Shown here one piece after another: positions 16,735 to 26,075 of a stretch of 64,000 nt of DNA. This DNA comes from CBDDHT01 sp965227905. Lineage in GTDB: Bacteria; Pseudomonadota; Alphaproteobacteria; Rhizobiales; Methyloligellaceae. A program made the translations under genes and the position numbers. The DNA is taken from positions 4,960,001-5,024,000 of the forward strand of contig OZ245780.1 in assembly GCA_965227905.1 (NCBI GenBank). Direction: 5' to 3'. The first letter of the stretch is position 1. Every line of letters starts with the position of its first letter. The notes beneath the pieces are model-generated. The model was not told the origin of the DNA and searched no databases. It saw only the letters and a list, made by a program, of their open reading frames with translations.

Positions 16735-17733
16735 ATGACAACACTTACGAAGACTGATGATAATCTTGTCGAGCGGATCGAGGAGACCGGCGCCAAGATT
16801 CGCAAAGTTCATGAAGCGGCTGCATCTGTGATTTTCGGGCAGGATCGCGTCATCGAGCTGACGATGATCACGCTTCTGTCCGGCGGACATGCCATTCTGA
16901 TCGGGGTCCCGGGTCTCGCCAAGACAAGTTTGGTGGAAACGCTTGGGACCGTGCTCGGCATGGACAATAAGCGGATCCAGTTCACGCCCGACCTCATGCC
17001 TTCCGACATTGTCGGCTCTGAAGTGCTGGAAGAGGGTGCCGGCGGGCGGCGTAATTTCCGCTTCGTCAAAGGCCCTGTCTTTACCCAGCTCCTGATGGCG
17101 GACGAGATCAACCGCGCCAGCCCGAAGACGCAGTCGGCCCTGCTGCAGGCCATGCAGGAACATCATGTGACATTCGCCGGCAAGCGGCACGACACGCCCC
17201 GCCCCTTCCATGTGCTTGCAACACAGAACCCTCTTGAGCAGGAAGGCACATATCCGCTCCCCGAGGCACAGCTCGACCGGTTCCTTCTGCAGATCGACAT
17301 CACCTATCCGGACGAAGTCGCGGAGCGGCGCATGCTCTTTGCCACAACCGGCACGGAGGAGACGAAACTGAAGGCTATTCTGTCTGCCGACGAGTTGATG
17401 GCGGCGCAGCGTCTGGTTCGTCAGATTCCAGTGAGCGACTCGGTTGTGGATGCGATCCTCAAGGTCGTCCGCGCAGCCCGGCCGGGAACGGGCGCGGGTG
17501 ATGGGGTCGACGATACGGTCGCGTGGGGCCCTGGACCGCGCGCGAGTCAGGCTTTGATGCTGGCCGTACGCGCAAAGGCGCTTATCGATGGTCGTCTGGC
17601 ACCGTCTGTGGACGACGTCATGGCTCTGGCAGAGCCGGTTCTCAAACACCGCATGGCCCTGACATTTGCCGCGCGCGCCGAAGGCAAATCCATCACCGAC
17701 GTTATCGCAGGCCTGAGCGAGCGCTTGGAGTAG
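16735..17733 (+). CDS. MoxR-family AAA+ ATPase
   Basis: 332 residues. Walker A GVPGLAKTS, Walker B LLMADEINRA and the sensor/arginine region ATQNPLEQEGTYPLPEAQLD are all present, as is the MoxR lid helix region (about 240-330). MoxR ATPases act as chaperones for metal insertion or complex assembly and are almost always encoded next to DUF58 and von Willebrand-type proteins, as here. The ATG at 16735 is used; upstream in-frame starts extend into the intergenic palindrome. First gene of a four-gene operon. Confidence 0.92.
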   Translation: MTTLTKTDDNLVERIEETGAKIRKVHEAAASVIFGQDRVIELTMITLLSGGHAILIGVPGLAKTSLVETLGTVLGMDNKRIQFTPDLMPSDIVGSEVLEEGAGGRRNFRFVKGPVFTQLLMADEINRASPKTQSALLQAMQEHHVTFAGKRHDTPRPFHVLATQNPLEQEGTYPLPEAQLDRFLLQIDITYPDEVAERRMLFATTGTEETKLKAILSADELMAAQRLVRQIPVSDSVVDAILKVVRAARPGTGAGDGVDDTVAWGPGPRASQALMLAVRAKALIDGRLAPSVDDVMALAEPVLKHRMALTFAARAEGKSITDVIAGLSERLE

Positions 17734-17739
17734 ATCCGC

Positions 17740-18690
17740 TTGAGCGAAAACGCATCGATCTCGCCCGTCCGTGCGCTTGAGGCACAAGCACACATCCTGT
17801 CGGCCCGCATGCCGGAACTGCTGGTGGAGGCGCGGCGTGTCGCACACACCGTCACCCACGGCATTCATGGTCGCCGACGCGCCGGCCCTGGGGAGACCTT
17901 TTGGCAGTTCCGCCATTTCGAGGACTCCGATGCAGCCACGGCGGTTGACTGGCGGCGTTCGGCAAGCTCAGACCATCTCTATGTGCGCGAGCGCGAATGG
18001 GAAGCCGCCCACACCGTCTGGCTCTGGGTCGATGTGTCGCCGTCGATGTCGTTCCGCTCGCATCTTTCCGAGCGCACCAAGTCCGAACGGGTCATTGTGC
18101 TGGCGCTTGCCATCGCAGAGCTCTTGTCTCGCGCTGGCGAACGCGTCGGCCTTATCGGCCATCGTGTCTGGGCAGGCCGTGTCGCGACACGCAATCTGGC
18201 AGAAGCCCTTATTCAGGATCTCGCCAGCCCGGACAGGCAGCCAAGTATTCCGCCGCCCTCCGGCTTGAACCGTTTTTCAGGCTGTCTTCTCCTGAGTGAT
18301 TTTCTGGAACCGATTGAAGAGTTGGAACCGCATCTTGAAGCTCTTGGCGCAGCAGGTGTCAGCGGCCATATGGCACAAGTGCTGGATCCGGCCGAAGAAA
18401 CACTCCCCTATGCAGGGCGCACTGAGTTCACCGCGCTGGAAGATGGCGAGACGATTATCGCAGGACGAGCCGAGACCCTTCGCGATAAGTATCAGGCACG
18501 TATGAGCGAGCATCGCGCCGATCTCAAAAATCTCGCCGACCGGTTGGGCTGGTCTCTACTCGTGCATCATACCGACCGGCCGCCCGAGGAGCCGCTTCTC
18601 GCCATTCACAACCGGCTTGCCGGTCTTGAGCATGACTATCGCTTTCGACCGACGACAGGCTCTACTCAGCCGGAAGCGAAGGCATCATGA
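17740..18690 (+). CDS. DUF58 domain-containing protein
   Basis: 316 residues starting with TTG, preceded at a normal distance by GGAG overlapping the MoxR stop. The DUF58 core is GETFWQFRHFEDSDAATAVD followed by WRRSASSDHLYVRERE. A VWA-like metal site follows (VDVSPSMSF, a DxSxS motif). It is the usual partner of MoxR and probably mediates substrate contact for the ATPase. The stop overlaps the next gene (ATGATGA). Confidence 0.9.
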   Translation: MSENASISPVRALEAQAHILSARMPELLVEARRVAHTVTHGIHGRRRAGPGETFWQFRHFEDSDAATAVDWRRSASSDHLYVREREWEAAHTVWLWVDVSPSMSFRSHLSERTKSERVIVLALAIAELLSRAGERVGLIGHRVWAGRVATRNLAEALIQDLASPDRQPSIPPPSGLNRFSGCLLLSDFLEPIEELEPHLEALGAAGVSGHMAQVLDPAEETLPYAGRTEFTALEDGETIIAGRAETLRDKYQARMSEHRADLKNLADRLGWSLLVHHTDRPPEEPLLAIHNRLAGLEHDYRFRPTTGSTQPEAKAS

Positions 18691-21536
18691 TGAGCCTCGG
18701 CGCCATAGGCTTTCTGCAGCCATGGATGCTGGCTGCCCTTGCTGGGTTGCCGCTGATCTGGTGGCTGCTGCGCTTTACACCGCCGCGGCCGAAACAGATT
18801 GCATTCCCACCGACACGCCTCCTGCGCGGCCTGGAAAAGACGGAAGAGACGCCGCAGCACAGTCCCTGGTGGCTGACAGCGCTTCGGATTCTGCTGGCCG
18901 CCCTACTCATTCTGGCGCTAGCCCGCCCCGTCATCCATCCTGAGCGCGAAGCCGTCTCGGGCACAGGCCCCATCGTACTTGTGGTCGACAATGGTTGGCA
19001 GGCCGCCAGTAGCTGGAAGGAACGTCAGGAGCTGCTCTCCGCATTGATCGCGCGCGCCGAACGGGACGGCCGATCCGTCTATCTGGCAGCAACGGCAGAT
19101 GCGGATCAACGCGATCTGGCGCCTCTCAGCCCAGAAAAAGCACGCGAGAGTGCGGCCGGATTGAAACCGCTTGCCTACGCACCGAGGCGCGAAGCCCTGG
19201 CCGACCGGCTTGCAAAGCAAATTGCCCCGAAGCAAGCCGCAACGATTTATTGGCTGAGTGACGATCTCGACCATGGTGCTGCCAGCACGTTTGCCGAACG
19301 CCTCAAGACGATGGCCGGCGATGATGGCGCCGTCATCGTCGTTCGTGCCGGCGAAAATATCAGCGCACTCGGTCTTCATGCCAATCTCGACGAGAAAGGC
19401 GATTTGAAAGCCCATGTCATTCGCGCGGGCGGCGCAGCGCGCGCAGGCCGTGTCTTTGCTTTGAGTGCGAGGTCCGAACGCCTGGGCGAGGCTAGCTTTG
19501 CATTCGACAGCGGCGCCCGCACAGTCACGACCGGATTCGAAATGCCGCTCGAGATCCGCAATCAGGTCACCCAACTGCTGATTTCAGGCGAGGAATCGAC
19601 GGGCGCCGTGCATCTACTCGATGGACGCTCGCGCTGGCGGCGCGTCGGCATTGTTTCAGGCGAATCGCGGGAACTCTCCCAGCCTCTGCTCTCGCCACTC
19701 TATTATGTGGAACGTGCCCTGCGCCCCTATGCCGAAGTGATTTCGACGGAAGACCGCAACATTACGGCGGCCGTCCAGGACCTTCTTAAACGCAATCTCT
19801 CGCTTATGGTTCTTGCCGATATCGGCAAGATCGTCGGTGGCACTGAGGCCGAAATTGAGAGCTGGGTGCAAAAGGGCGGAACGCTGATCCGCTTCGCCGG
19901 TCCGCGCCTCGAGCTTGGCGGCGATAAGCTTTTGCCGGTTCAACTGCGTCAGGGAGGCCGTAATCTCGGCGGCTCTCTCTCCTGGAGCACACCGCAGCCA
20001 CTGGCGCCCTTTGAGGAGGGAAGCCCGTTCTTCGGGCTCGAAGTATCGAGCGAGGTCGTCGTCAATCGCCAGGTTCTGGCCGACCCGACAAGCCTCGGCT
20101 CAACCGATGTCTGGGCGCGCCTGAAGGATGGCACACCGTTGGTCTCGTCCGCCCGGCGTGGAAAAGGCCGCCTGATCCTTTTCCATATCACTGCCAACTC
20201 CGATTGGTCGAAACTGCCGCTTTCAGGACTGTTCGTGGAGATGCTCCGACGGATCACAGAACGCTCGACGTCGGTCTCCGCTGACGCTTCCGATGCACCA
20301 GCAGCGGCTCCAGAAGAACGTACAGAGCAAACCAATCAAGGCCTCCTGGCACCGTTGCAATTGCTCGACGGCTTCGGCCGCCTCGGCGACCCGTCCGCAT
20401 CGATCGCGCCCCTCAAAGCCAGCACGTTCGATACGATCGTTTCAGGTCCCCAGCATCCGCCCGGCTATTATGGCGCGGCCGGCAATACACGCGCGCTCAA
20501 CGCGGTCGGCGCTAAGACCGTGATGTCTCCATTGCCGGCTATGCCTTCAGGAATCCAACGAATCGGTTACGGTCTCGAACAAGCTTTTCGTCTGAAGCCT
20601 TGGCTTCTCGCCGCAGCCGTGGTCATCTTTCTTCTTGATATGATAGCTGTGCTCATACTCTCGGTCGGAACCCGGATCTTCAGCCGGGCCGGAACGGCTG
20701 CTGCCTTCATCGGCATCTGTATGATGACCGCCGGCATTGCCGCGCCCAAAGCGCACGCTCAGGACACGGCCGATCCCAATCTGGACTTTGCGCTGCGCGC
20801 CGCGCTCGAAACGCGTCTCGCCTATGTCATTACAGGTGATCCTCAGGTCGATTCCGTCAGCCAGCAAGGCCTGTCCGGTCTCGGCAAAGTGCTGCGCGCA
20901 CGCACGGCCGTGGAGCCTGCCGAACCGATCGGCGTCGATGTCGCAAAGGACGAATTGGCATTCTTCCCCCTGATCTACTGGCCTGTGAGACCCGACGCGA
21001 CAACACTCCCTGACGATACGTTGTCGAAAATCGATGCCTTCATGAAACAGGGCGGCATGATCGTGTTCGATACGCGCGACTATCAGACGTCGTTGCCAAC
21101 AGGTCGGTCCAGCACACAGGGACCTGGTGCATCGGCACTGTCACGCCTGCTCGGCAAACTTGACGTGCCGCCGCTGCAGCCGGTTCCCGAAAATCACGTG
21201 ATGACGAAGTCGTTCTATCTGCTGAACAGTTTTCCGGGACGCTGGGACGGTGGCACCCTTTGGGTCGAAGCCGAACCGCAATCCGAGGCTGTTCGCTCGG
21301 AGCGATCCAAACGCTCGGACGGCGTGAGCTCGATGCTGATTACATCGAATGACTTCGCCGCCGCATGGGCGCTTGATGAGAACAATCAGCCGCTCTACCC
21401 GGTTGTCCCAGGAGGGGACGTACAGCGGGAGATGGCCTACCGGGTCGGCGTCAATATCGTCATGTATGCCCTGACCGGTAACTACAAAGCTGACCAGGTT
21501 CACGTTCCGGCTCTGCTCGAGCGGCTCGGACAGTAA
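18687..21536 (+). CDS. BatA-like membrane protein with C-terminal DUF4159
   Basis: 949 residues. The N terminus has the BatA-type pair of membrane helices (about 5-30 and 65-85, around LRILLAALLILALARPVI), then a large periplasmic or cytosolic part with VWA-like features (PIVLVVDNGW). Two more membrane segments lie at about 630-655 and 668-690, followed by a DUF4159 domain (LDFALRAALETRLAYVITGD, ELAFFPLIYWPVRPDA, MIVFDTRDY). DUF4159 resembles a glutamine-amidotransferase-like fold without an obvious catalytic triad. It is part of a MoxR-DUF58 complex of unknown substrate in the envelope. Confidence 0.88.
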   Translation: MMSLGAIGFLQPWMLAALAGLPLIWWLLRFTPPRPKQIAFPPTRLLRGLEKTEETPQHSPWWLTALRILLAALLILALARPVIHPEREAVSGTGPIVLVVDNGWQAASSWKERQELLSALIARAERDGRSVYLAATADADQRDLAPLSPEKARESAAGLKPLAYAPRREALADRLAKQIAPKQAATIYWLSDDLDHGAASTFAERLKTMAGDDGAVIVVRAGENISALGLHANLDEKGDLKAHVIRAGGAARAGRVFALSARSERLGEASFAFDSGARTVTTGFEMPLEIRNQVTQLLISGEESTGAVHLLDGRSRWRRVGIVSGESRELSQPLLSPLYYVERALRPYAEVISTEDRNITAAVQDLLKRNLSLMVLADIGKIVGGTEAEIESWVQKGGTLIRFAGPRLELGGDKLLPVQLRQGGRNLGGSLSWSTPQPLAPFEEGSPFFGLEVSSEVVVNRQVLADPTSLGSTDVWARLKDGTPLVSSARRGKGRLILFHITANSDWSKLPLSGLFVEMLRRITERSTSVSADASDAPAAAPEERTEQTNQGLLAPLQLLDGFGRLGDPSASIAPLKASTFDTIVSGPQHPPGYYGAAGNTRALNAVGAKTVMSPLPAMPSGIQRIGYGLEQAFRLKPWLLAAAVVIFLLDMIAVLILSVGTRIFSRAGTAAAFIGICMMTAGIAAPKAHAQDTADPNLDFALRAALETRLAYVITGDPQVDSVSQQGLSGLGKVLRARTAVEPAEPIGVDVAKDELAFFPLIYWPVRPDATTLPDDTLSKIDAFMKQGGMIVFDTRDYQTSLPTGRSSTQGPGASALSRLLGKLDVPPLQPVPENHVMTKSFYLLNSFPGRWDGGTLWVEAEPQSEAVRSERSKRSDGVSSMLITSNDFAAAWALDENNQPLYPVVPGGDVQREMAYRVGVNIVMYALTGNYKADQVHVPALLERLGQ

Positions 21537-21560
21537 AACGATAGTCCAGGTAATGACCTC

Positions 21561-23651
21561 ATGCGTTGGATGATCGAATTTTCTCCACTCGTTCCACTCT
21601 GGGCGCTCATCGCGCTCGGAGCGGCTGGAGCGTTGCTCATCGCCCTGCTGCTTTGGCGACGTAGCCGGGGCGTCCTTCTCCGCGCAGCAGCACTGGCCCT
21701 CTTACTCATGGCGCTCGCCAATCCAAGCTTGCGGCAGGAAGAACGCGAGGCCCTTTCAGACATCGCCGTCGTCGTCATCGATGAAAGCGCCAGCCAGCGC
21801 CTGGCCGGGCGCATGGCGCTCGTCGAGAAAGTCAGGGAAAAACTGGCCGAAACCCTCGGCAAGGTTCCTGATCTCGAAATCCGCTGGGTGAAATCTCCGG
21901 GCGATCCGGATGCCAACGAAACCGACGGCACGACGCTGTTCACCGATCTTACCAAGACGCTTGCGGACATTCCGCTCGAACGGCTTGCAGGCGTCATGCT
22001 CGTGACGGACGGGCAAGTGCACGATCTGCCCAAACGCGCGGCCGATCTCGGCATAACCGTTCCGGTTCATGCTCTGATTACAGGCAGAACATCGGAGTTC
22101 GATCGCCGTCTTGAAGTTCTGCGCGCACCGCGCTTCGGCATTGTCGGCTCCTCGCAGATGGCCGAAGTCCGCGTCACCGAAACGCCTGATAGCAAAGGCG
22201 GAAAGGTAACGCTTCGCATACAGCATGAAGGAGAGCCGGAAGAAATTCTTAGCGTCGACATCGGCGAGAAGGTCAAGGTCCCGCTTCGGTTCCCCCATGC
22301 CGGCACGAATATTCTGGAACTTACAGTCGACGGCGCCCCGAACGAGCTGACGCTTGCGAACAACAAAGCCGTTCTGGCGGCGGAGGGCGTGCGCGAGAAC
22401 CTCCGGGTTCTCTTGGTCTCGGGCGAACCGCATTCGGGCGAGCGCGTGTGGCGCAACCTTCTGAAGTCCGATGCAGCCGTAGACTTGGTGCATTTCACCA
22501 TCCTGCGCCCGCCCGAGAAGCAGGACGGCACGCCAATCAACCAGTTGTCACTTATTGCCTTCCCGACCCGCGAACTTTTCTCCGAGAAGCTCGATGATTT
22601 CGATCTGATCATTTTCGATCGATATCACCGCCGCGGTGTCCTCCCCCTGCTCTATCTGGACAATGTGGCGCGCTATGTCGAAGAGGGCGGCGCGGTCCTC
22701 GTCGCCTCAGGCGAACGTTATGCCTCCTCGACCAGCCTGTTCCGCACGCCTCTCTCCCATATCCTGCCCGCGGCGCCGACCGGTCGCGTGATCGAGTCCG
22801 CCTTTCGCCCGAAAACCAGCAAACTCGGAGAGCGCCATCCTGTGACCCGCGGGTTGCAAGGCAGCGGTACCGGAGACGCGGCCCCCACCTGGGGCCGTTG
22901 GTTCCGCCTGATCGAAACAGCTGATCCGCGTGGCAGTACCCTGATGTACGGCCCTCAGGAGAAGCCGCTGCTGGTCCTCGACCGCCGCGGTGAAGGCCGT
23001 GTGGCTTTGCTTCTCTCGGACCATGCCTGGCTTTGGGCACGTGGCTTCGAAGGCGGCGGTCCGCACACAGCACTGCTGAGACGACTGGCACACTGGCTTA
23101 TGAAAGAGCCGGATCTCGAGGAAGAAATGCTCAATGCCACCGCACGCGGCAGCGAGCTCATCATCGAACGGCGCACGACGGGCGACGAGGTTGGCCCCGT
23201 CGAAGTCACCCGCCCGACCGGTGAGAAAGAAGAAATCCAGCTCGAGGCGACGGCGCCCGGCATCTGGCGCAAGAGCATTCCGGCACGCGAGCAAGGCGTC
23301 TTCCGCATGAGCGCCGGCGAACTCTCAGCCGTTGCTCATGTCGGCACACTCAATGCCCGTGAGTTCGAGCGCCTCATCGCCAGCGACGATGTCCTCAAAC
23401 CGATCCTGGATGAAACGGGTGGCGGGAGCTTCTGGGTCAATGCAAGTGCGACCGGCGACGAGATCAAGCTCCCACGCATTGCGTCGCTCCGATCGGGCCG
23501 TGTCATGCATGGCAGTGACTGGATGGGCCTGCGGAAACGCGATGCCTATAAGACGCTGGGGCTCAACCTCATCCCCCTCTTCGCCGGATTTGCCGCCCTA
23601 GCGCTCCTCATCGGAGCGATCTGCATGACGTGGTTCCGCGAAGGGCGGTAG
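21561..23651 (+). CDS. Large membrane protein of the MoxR/DUF58 operon
   Basis: 696 residues. Two hydrophobic segments near the N terminus (about 8-30 and 36-52) and one at the C terminus (about 668-690) bracket a large soluble part. That part contains VVVIDESASQR (a VWA-like start), LEVLRAPRFGIVG and a class I glutamine-amidotransferase-like stretch (DLIIFDRYHRRGVLPLLYLD, EGGAVLVASGERYA). In alphaproteobacteria this protein follows the DUF4159 gene regularly. It probably forms the membrane platform of the MoxR system; function unproven. Confidence 0.82.
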   Translation: MRWMIEFSPLVPLWALIALGAAGALLIALLLWRRSRGVLLRAAALALLLMALANPSLRQEEREALSDIAVVVIDESASQRLAGRMALVEKVREKLAETLGKVPDLEIRWVKSPGDPDANETDGTTLFTDLTKTLADIPLERLAGVMLVTDGQVHDLPKRAADLGITVPVHALITGRTSEFDRRLEVLRAPRFGIVGSSQMAEVRVTETPDSKGGKVTLRIQHEGEPEEILSVDIGEKVKVPLRFPHAGTNILELTVDGAPNELTLANNKAVLAAEGVRENLRVLLVSGEPHSGERVWRNLLKSDAAVDLVHFTILRPPEKQDGTPINQLSLIAFPTRELFSEKLDDFDLIIFDRYHRRGVLPLLYLDNVARYVEEGGAVLVASGERYASSTSLFRTPLSHILPAAPTGRVIESAFRPKTSKLGERHPVTRGLQGSGTGDAAPTWGRWFRLIETADPRGSTLMYGPQEKPLLVLDRRGEGRVALLLSDHAWLWARGFEGGGPHTALLRRLAHWLMKEPDLEEEMLNATARGSELIIERRTTGDEVGPVEVTRPTGEKEEIQLEATAPGIWRKSIPAREQGVFRMSAGELSAVAHVGTLNAREFERLIASDDVLKPILDETGGGSFWVNASATGDEIKLPRIASLRSGRVMHGSDWMGLRKRDAYKTLGLNLIPLFAGFAALALLIGAICMTWFREGR

Positions 23652-23785
23652 TCGCGACAATTCTCTCAAAGTCGACGATCGTCGCTGGCTGAAGGTTTGG
23701 CCATGTCGACGCGCGCCGTATCCAATCAATTTAGAACCGATGCACTTTGGCCCTTGTTCTGGGCATATTCATTTTCCACTTGATA

Positions 23786-23850
23786 GTCAGTGTCGCGAGT
23801 TAAGCGAAAAACTGAATCTGATTTCGCTCTTCAATCGCGACGACACTGAC
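23786..23850 (+). promoter_or_regulatory. 65-nt leader hairpin ahead of rtcB
   Basis: A perfect 10-bp outer stem pairs 23786-23795 (GTCAGTGTCG) with 23841-23850. An inner 7-bp stem pairs 23803-23809 (AGCGAAA) with 23822-23828, with a 12-nt apical loop. TCGCGA at 23793-23798 and 23835-23840 gives an alternative register. The structure ends 2 nt before the Shine-Dalgarno AGGTGAT and 12 nt before the ATG. There is no U-tract, so translational or RNA-processing control is more likely than termination. Confidence 0.6.
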
Positions 23851-23862
23851 TCAGGTGATGAA

Positions 23863-25263
23863 ATGATCACGGGAAAAGACTTGATCGGCTGGGGCTTTCG
23901 CCCTGGAAAATGGTTTCCGCAGGCGATCGCCGCTGCCAATGAACTGGCAGCCGAAGGCGCTGATGAAGAAACAATGCGCGCGGCCGTCGCGGGATTTGCG
24001 CCACCTGAACCGCTCGATCTGTCTGTGTCGGGCGAGACACCTCTATCCGTCAATATCGAAGCCGAAAATGACGATGAAGCAGCCAATGTCGCGGCATGTC
24101 TCGAGACCATGACCGAGATGCTCCGCACGCCTGTCGTCAAGGCAGGCGCCATCATGCCGGACGCCTGCCCGGCCGGATCGATGGGCACGATTCCCGTCGG
24201 TGGCATCGCGGCCTCCGAGGCGATCCATCCCGGCATGCATTCAGCGGATATCTGCTGCTCGATGGCACTCACCGTCATTGGCGATATGGACCCGAAGCAG
24301 GTGCTGGACGCGCTGCAGTCGGTCACCCATTTCGGACCTGGTGGGCGCGAGGAAGAGCGCCAGTGCGCCGTGCCAAACGACATTCTCGCGGCATTCGAGA
24401 ACAATCGGTTGCTCAAGGACCGCATGGATCTTGCGCAATCGAACTTCGCCACCCAGGGCGACGGCAATCACTTTGCCTATGTCGGACAGATGAAATCGAC
24501 CGGTGAGACGACGATCGTCACCCACCACGGCTCGCGCGGGCCTGGCGCGGCGCTCTACAAGGCCGGTATGCGGGTCGCAGACACGTATCGAAAGAAACTG
24601 TCGCCCAAGACAAAGAAAGGCAACGCCTGGATTCCTGCCGATACGGCCGACGGCGACACCTATTGGGAAGCGCTCCAGATCATCCGATCATGGACCAAGG
24701 CGAACCATTTCGCGATTCACGACATGACTCTCGGCATCCTTGGTGCAAAGGCAAAGGACCGGTTCTGGAACGAGCACAACTTCGTCTTCCGCAAATCGGA
24801 CGGGTTGTTCTACCATGCCAAAGGTGCGACGCCGGCCTTCAACGGCTGGGCCGATGATGCAACGGACCTGACGATTATTCCGTTAAACATGGCGGAACCG
24901 ATTTTGATCGTACGTGGCAGCAATGCAGATCACGGTCTTGGCTTCTCTCCCCATGGAGCCGGTCGTAATTTCTCGCGTACCGCGCACAAGAAGTCGCTCG
25001 AGCACCGGCCCGTCGAAGATGTTATCGCCGAAGAGACGACGGGTATCGATGCGCGCTTTTATCTTGAGATCCACGATCTTTCGGAGCTACCGAGTGCATA
25101 TAAGGACGCACCGTCGGTGAGAGCGCAGATCGAGTCCTTCGGTCTTGCGGAAATCGTCGACGAGGTGATCCCCTATGGCTGCATCATGGCCGGCGACTGG
25201 TTGACCCCGTTCCTCGAGCGTAAGCGCAAGAGAGCAGCGGAATCCAAATCGACGGATCGCTGA
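23863..25263 (+). CDS. rtcB: RtcB-family RNA-splicing ligase
   Basis: 466 residues. RtcB joins RNA ends carrying 2',3'-cyclic phosphate and 5'-OH using Mn and GTP. The catalytic stations are present: ADICCSM (counterpart of DIGCGM with the metal Cys and Asp), GDGNHF, HHGSRGPG, EHNFVF and PHGAGRNFSR with the guanylated histidine region. Spacing and flanks differ from E. coli RtcB (for example the doubled Cys and the YHAKGATPA segment), so this is a divergent RtcB subfamily. The ATG at 23863 has AGGTGAT upstream; the frame is open to 23740 but that part runs through the leader hairpin. A P-loop kinase gene follows after 3 bp. Confidence 0.88.
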   Translation: MITGKDLIGWGFRPGKWFPQAIAAANELAAEGADEETMRAAVAGFAPPEPLDLSVSGETPLSVNIEAENDDEAANVAACLETMTEMLRTPVVKAGAIMPDACPAGSMGTIPVGGIAASEAIHPGMHSADICCSMALTVIGDMDPKQVLDALQSVTHFGPGGREEERQCAVPNDILAAFENNRLLKDRMDLAQSNFATQGDGNHFAYVGQMKSTGETTIVTHHGSRGPGAALYKAGMRVADTYRKKLSPKTKKGNAWIPADTADGDTYWEALQIIRSWTKANHFAIHDMTLGILGAKAKDRFWNEHNFVFRKSDGLFYHAKGATPAFNGWADDATDLTIIPLNMAEPILIVRGSNADHGLGFSPHGAGRNFSRTAHKKSLEHRPVEDVIAEETTGIDARFYLEIHDLSELPSAYKDAPSVRAQIESFGLAEIVDEVIPYGCIMAGDWLTPFLERKRKRAAESKSTDR

Positions 25264-25266
25264 GGA

Positions 25267-25761
25267 ATGACAAAACAGCCGGCAACACTGCACCTGTTCT
25301 GCGGAAAGATCGCGTCGGGCAAGTCGACGCTGGCCGCACAGTTGGCAGAACCCGCAGGAGCTGTCCTGATTGCGGAGGACGAATGGCTATCGGCGCTCTT
25401 CCCTGAAGAAATCAAGACAATCAGCGACCTGCAGGTCCGATCCAAACGCCTTGAGCAACTGCTGCTCCCCCATGTTCGACAGCTACTCATCGTCGGCGTC
25501 GACGTCGTACTGGACTTTCATGGGAACACGAAGGCACGCCGGGATTGGATGCGAGGTATCCTCGAGGGTCTGGACGCGCGGCATGTCTTCCATCTTCTCG
25601 ACGCATCGGACGACCTCTGCAAGGAAAGGCTCCGGAGGCGAAACGCCTCCGGCACGCACCCTTACGAGGTGAGCGACGTGATATTCGACGAATTCACGCG
25701 CTACTTCGATCCACCAAAGGCTGATGAGGGCTGGAATATTGTTGCTGCCGAACCCCGATAG
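25267..25761 (+). CDS. Small P-loop kinase (AAA_33/zeta-toxin-like) paired with rtcB
   Basis: 164 residues. Walker A is GKIASGKST near the N terminus; AEDEWLSALF and VLDFHGNTKARRDWM follow, fitting small-molecule or polynucleotide kinases of the AAA_33 group, with a lid arginine set at KERLRRRNASG. The gene begins 3 bp after the rtcB stop, so the two are co-translated. Since RtcB needs 5'-OH and cyclic-phosphate ends, a kinase next to it might process competing RNA ends, or may act on a small metabolite; the sequence does not decide. No antitoxin gene is adjacent, so a zeta-type toxin role is less likely. Confidence 0.75.
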   Translation: MTKQPATLHLFCGKIASGKSTLAAQLAEPAGAVLIAEDEWLSALFPEEIKTISDLQVRSKRLEQLLLPHVRQLLIVGVDVVLDFHGNTKARRDWMRGILEGLDARHVFHLLDASDDLCKERLRRRNASGTHPYEVSDVIFDEFTRYFDPPKADEGWNIVAAEPR

Positions 25762-26075
25762 ACAGAGCGCGAAGGATAGCATCGCGGCGCGCACCCGAAA
25801 AAGGGCACGCGCAGATAGCATTCGCAGTGAATATATATTTCGAGCTTTTCGGCCCCATGCCGACTTGTAACCAGACAACGCAAGAGTAACGCTTGCGAAG
25901 TTCCACAGATGCAATAGTCTGCATCTACCAGCATGTTCCACAAACATTCTTAACTAATCCAGCTTATCGCGCTGTAAATATCATATTTCCAAGCTGTATG
26001 TTCGAGAAAATTTACATCAAGCCCCCGCTATTGAGTCCGAATGACGTCTGAAAATACACCACCTGGATTCTGCAT
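25762..26075. other. AT-rich promoter gap with several inverted repeats
   Basis: 314 bp without a convincing gene, visibly richer in A and T than its surroundings in the right half. It holds CGCAAG/CTTGCG around 25879-25897, AGATGCA-6-TGCATCT at 25907-25926, and two copies of GTTCCACA flanking the latter. These are candidate binding sites for control of the caspase-like gene. No -10/-35 pair stands out clearly. Confidence 0.45.

Noticed and set aside
23740..23862. In-frame N-terminal extension of rtcB
   Set aside because: It has no family similarity, passes through the leader hairpin, and the internal ATG has the good ribosome binding site.
25267..25761. Zeta-type toxin of a toxin-antitoxin pair
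   Set aside because: No small antitoxin gene lies next to it; the coupled partner is rtcB.
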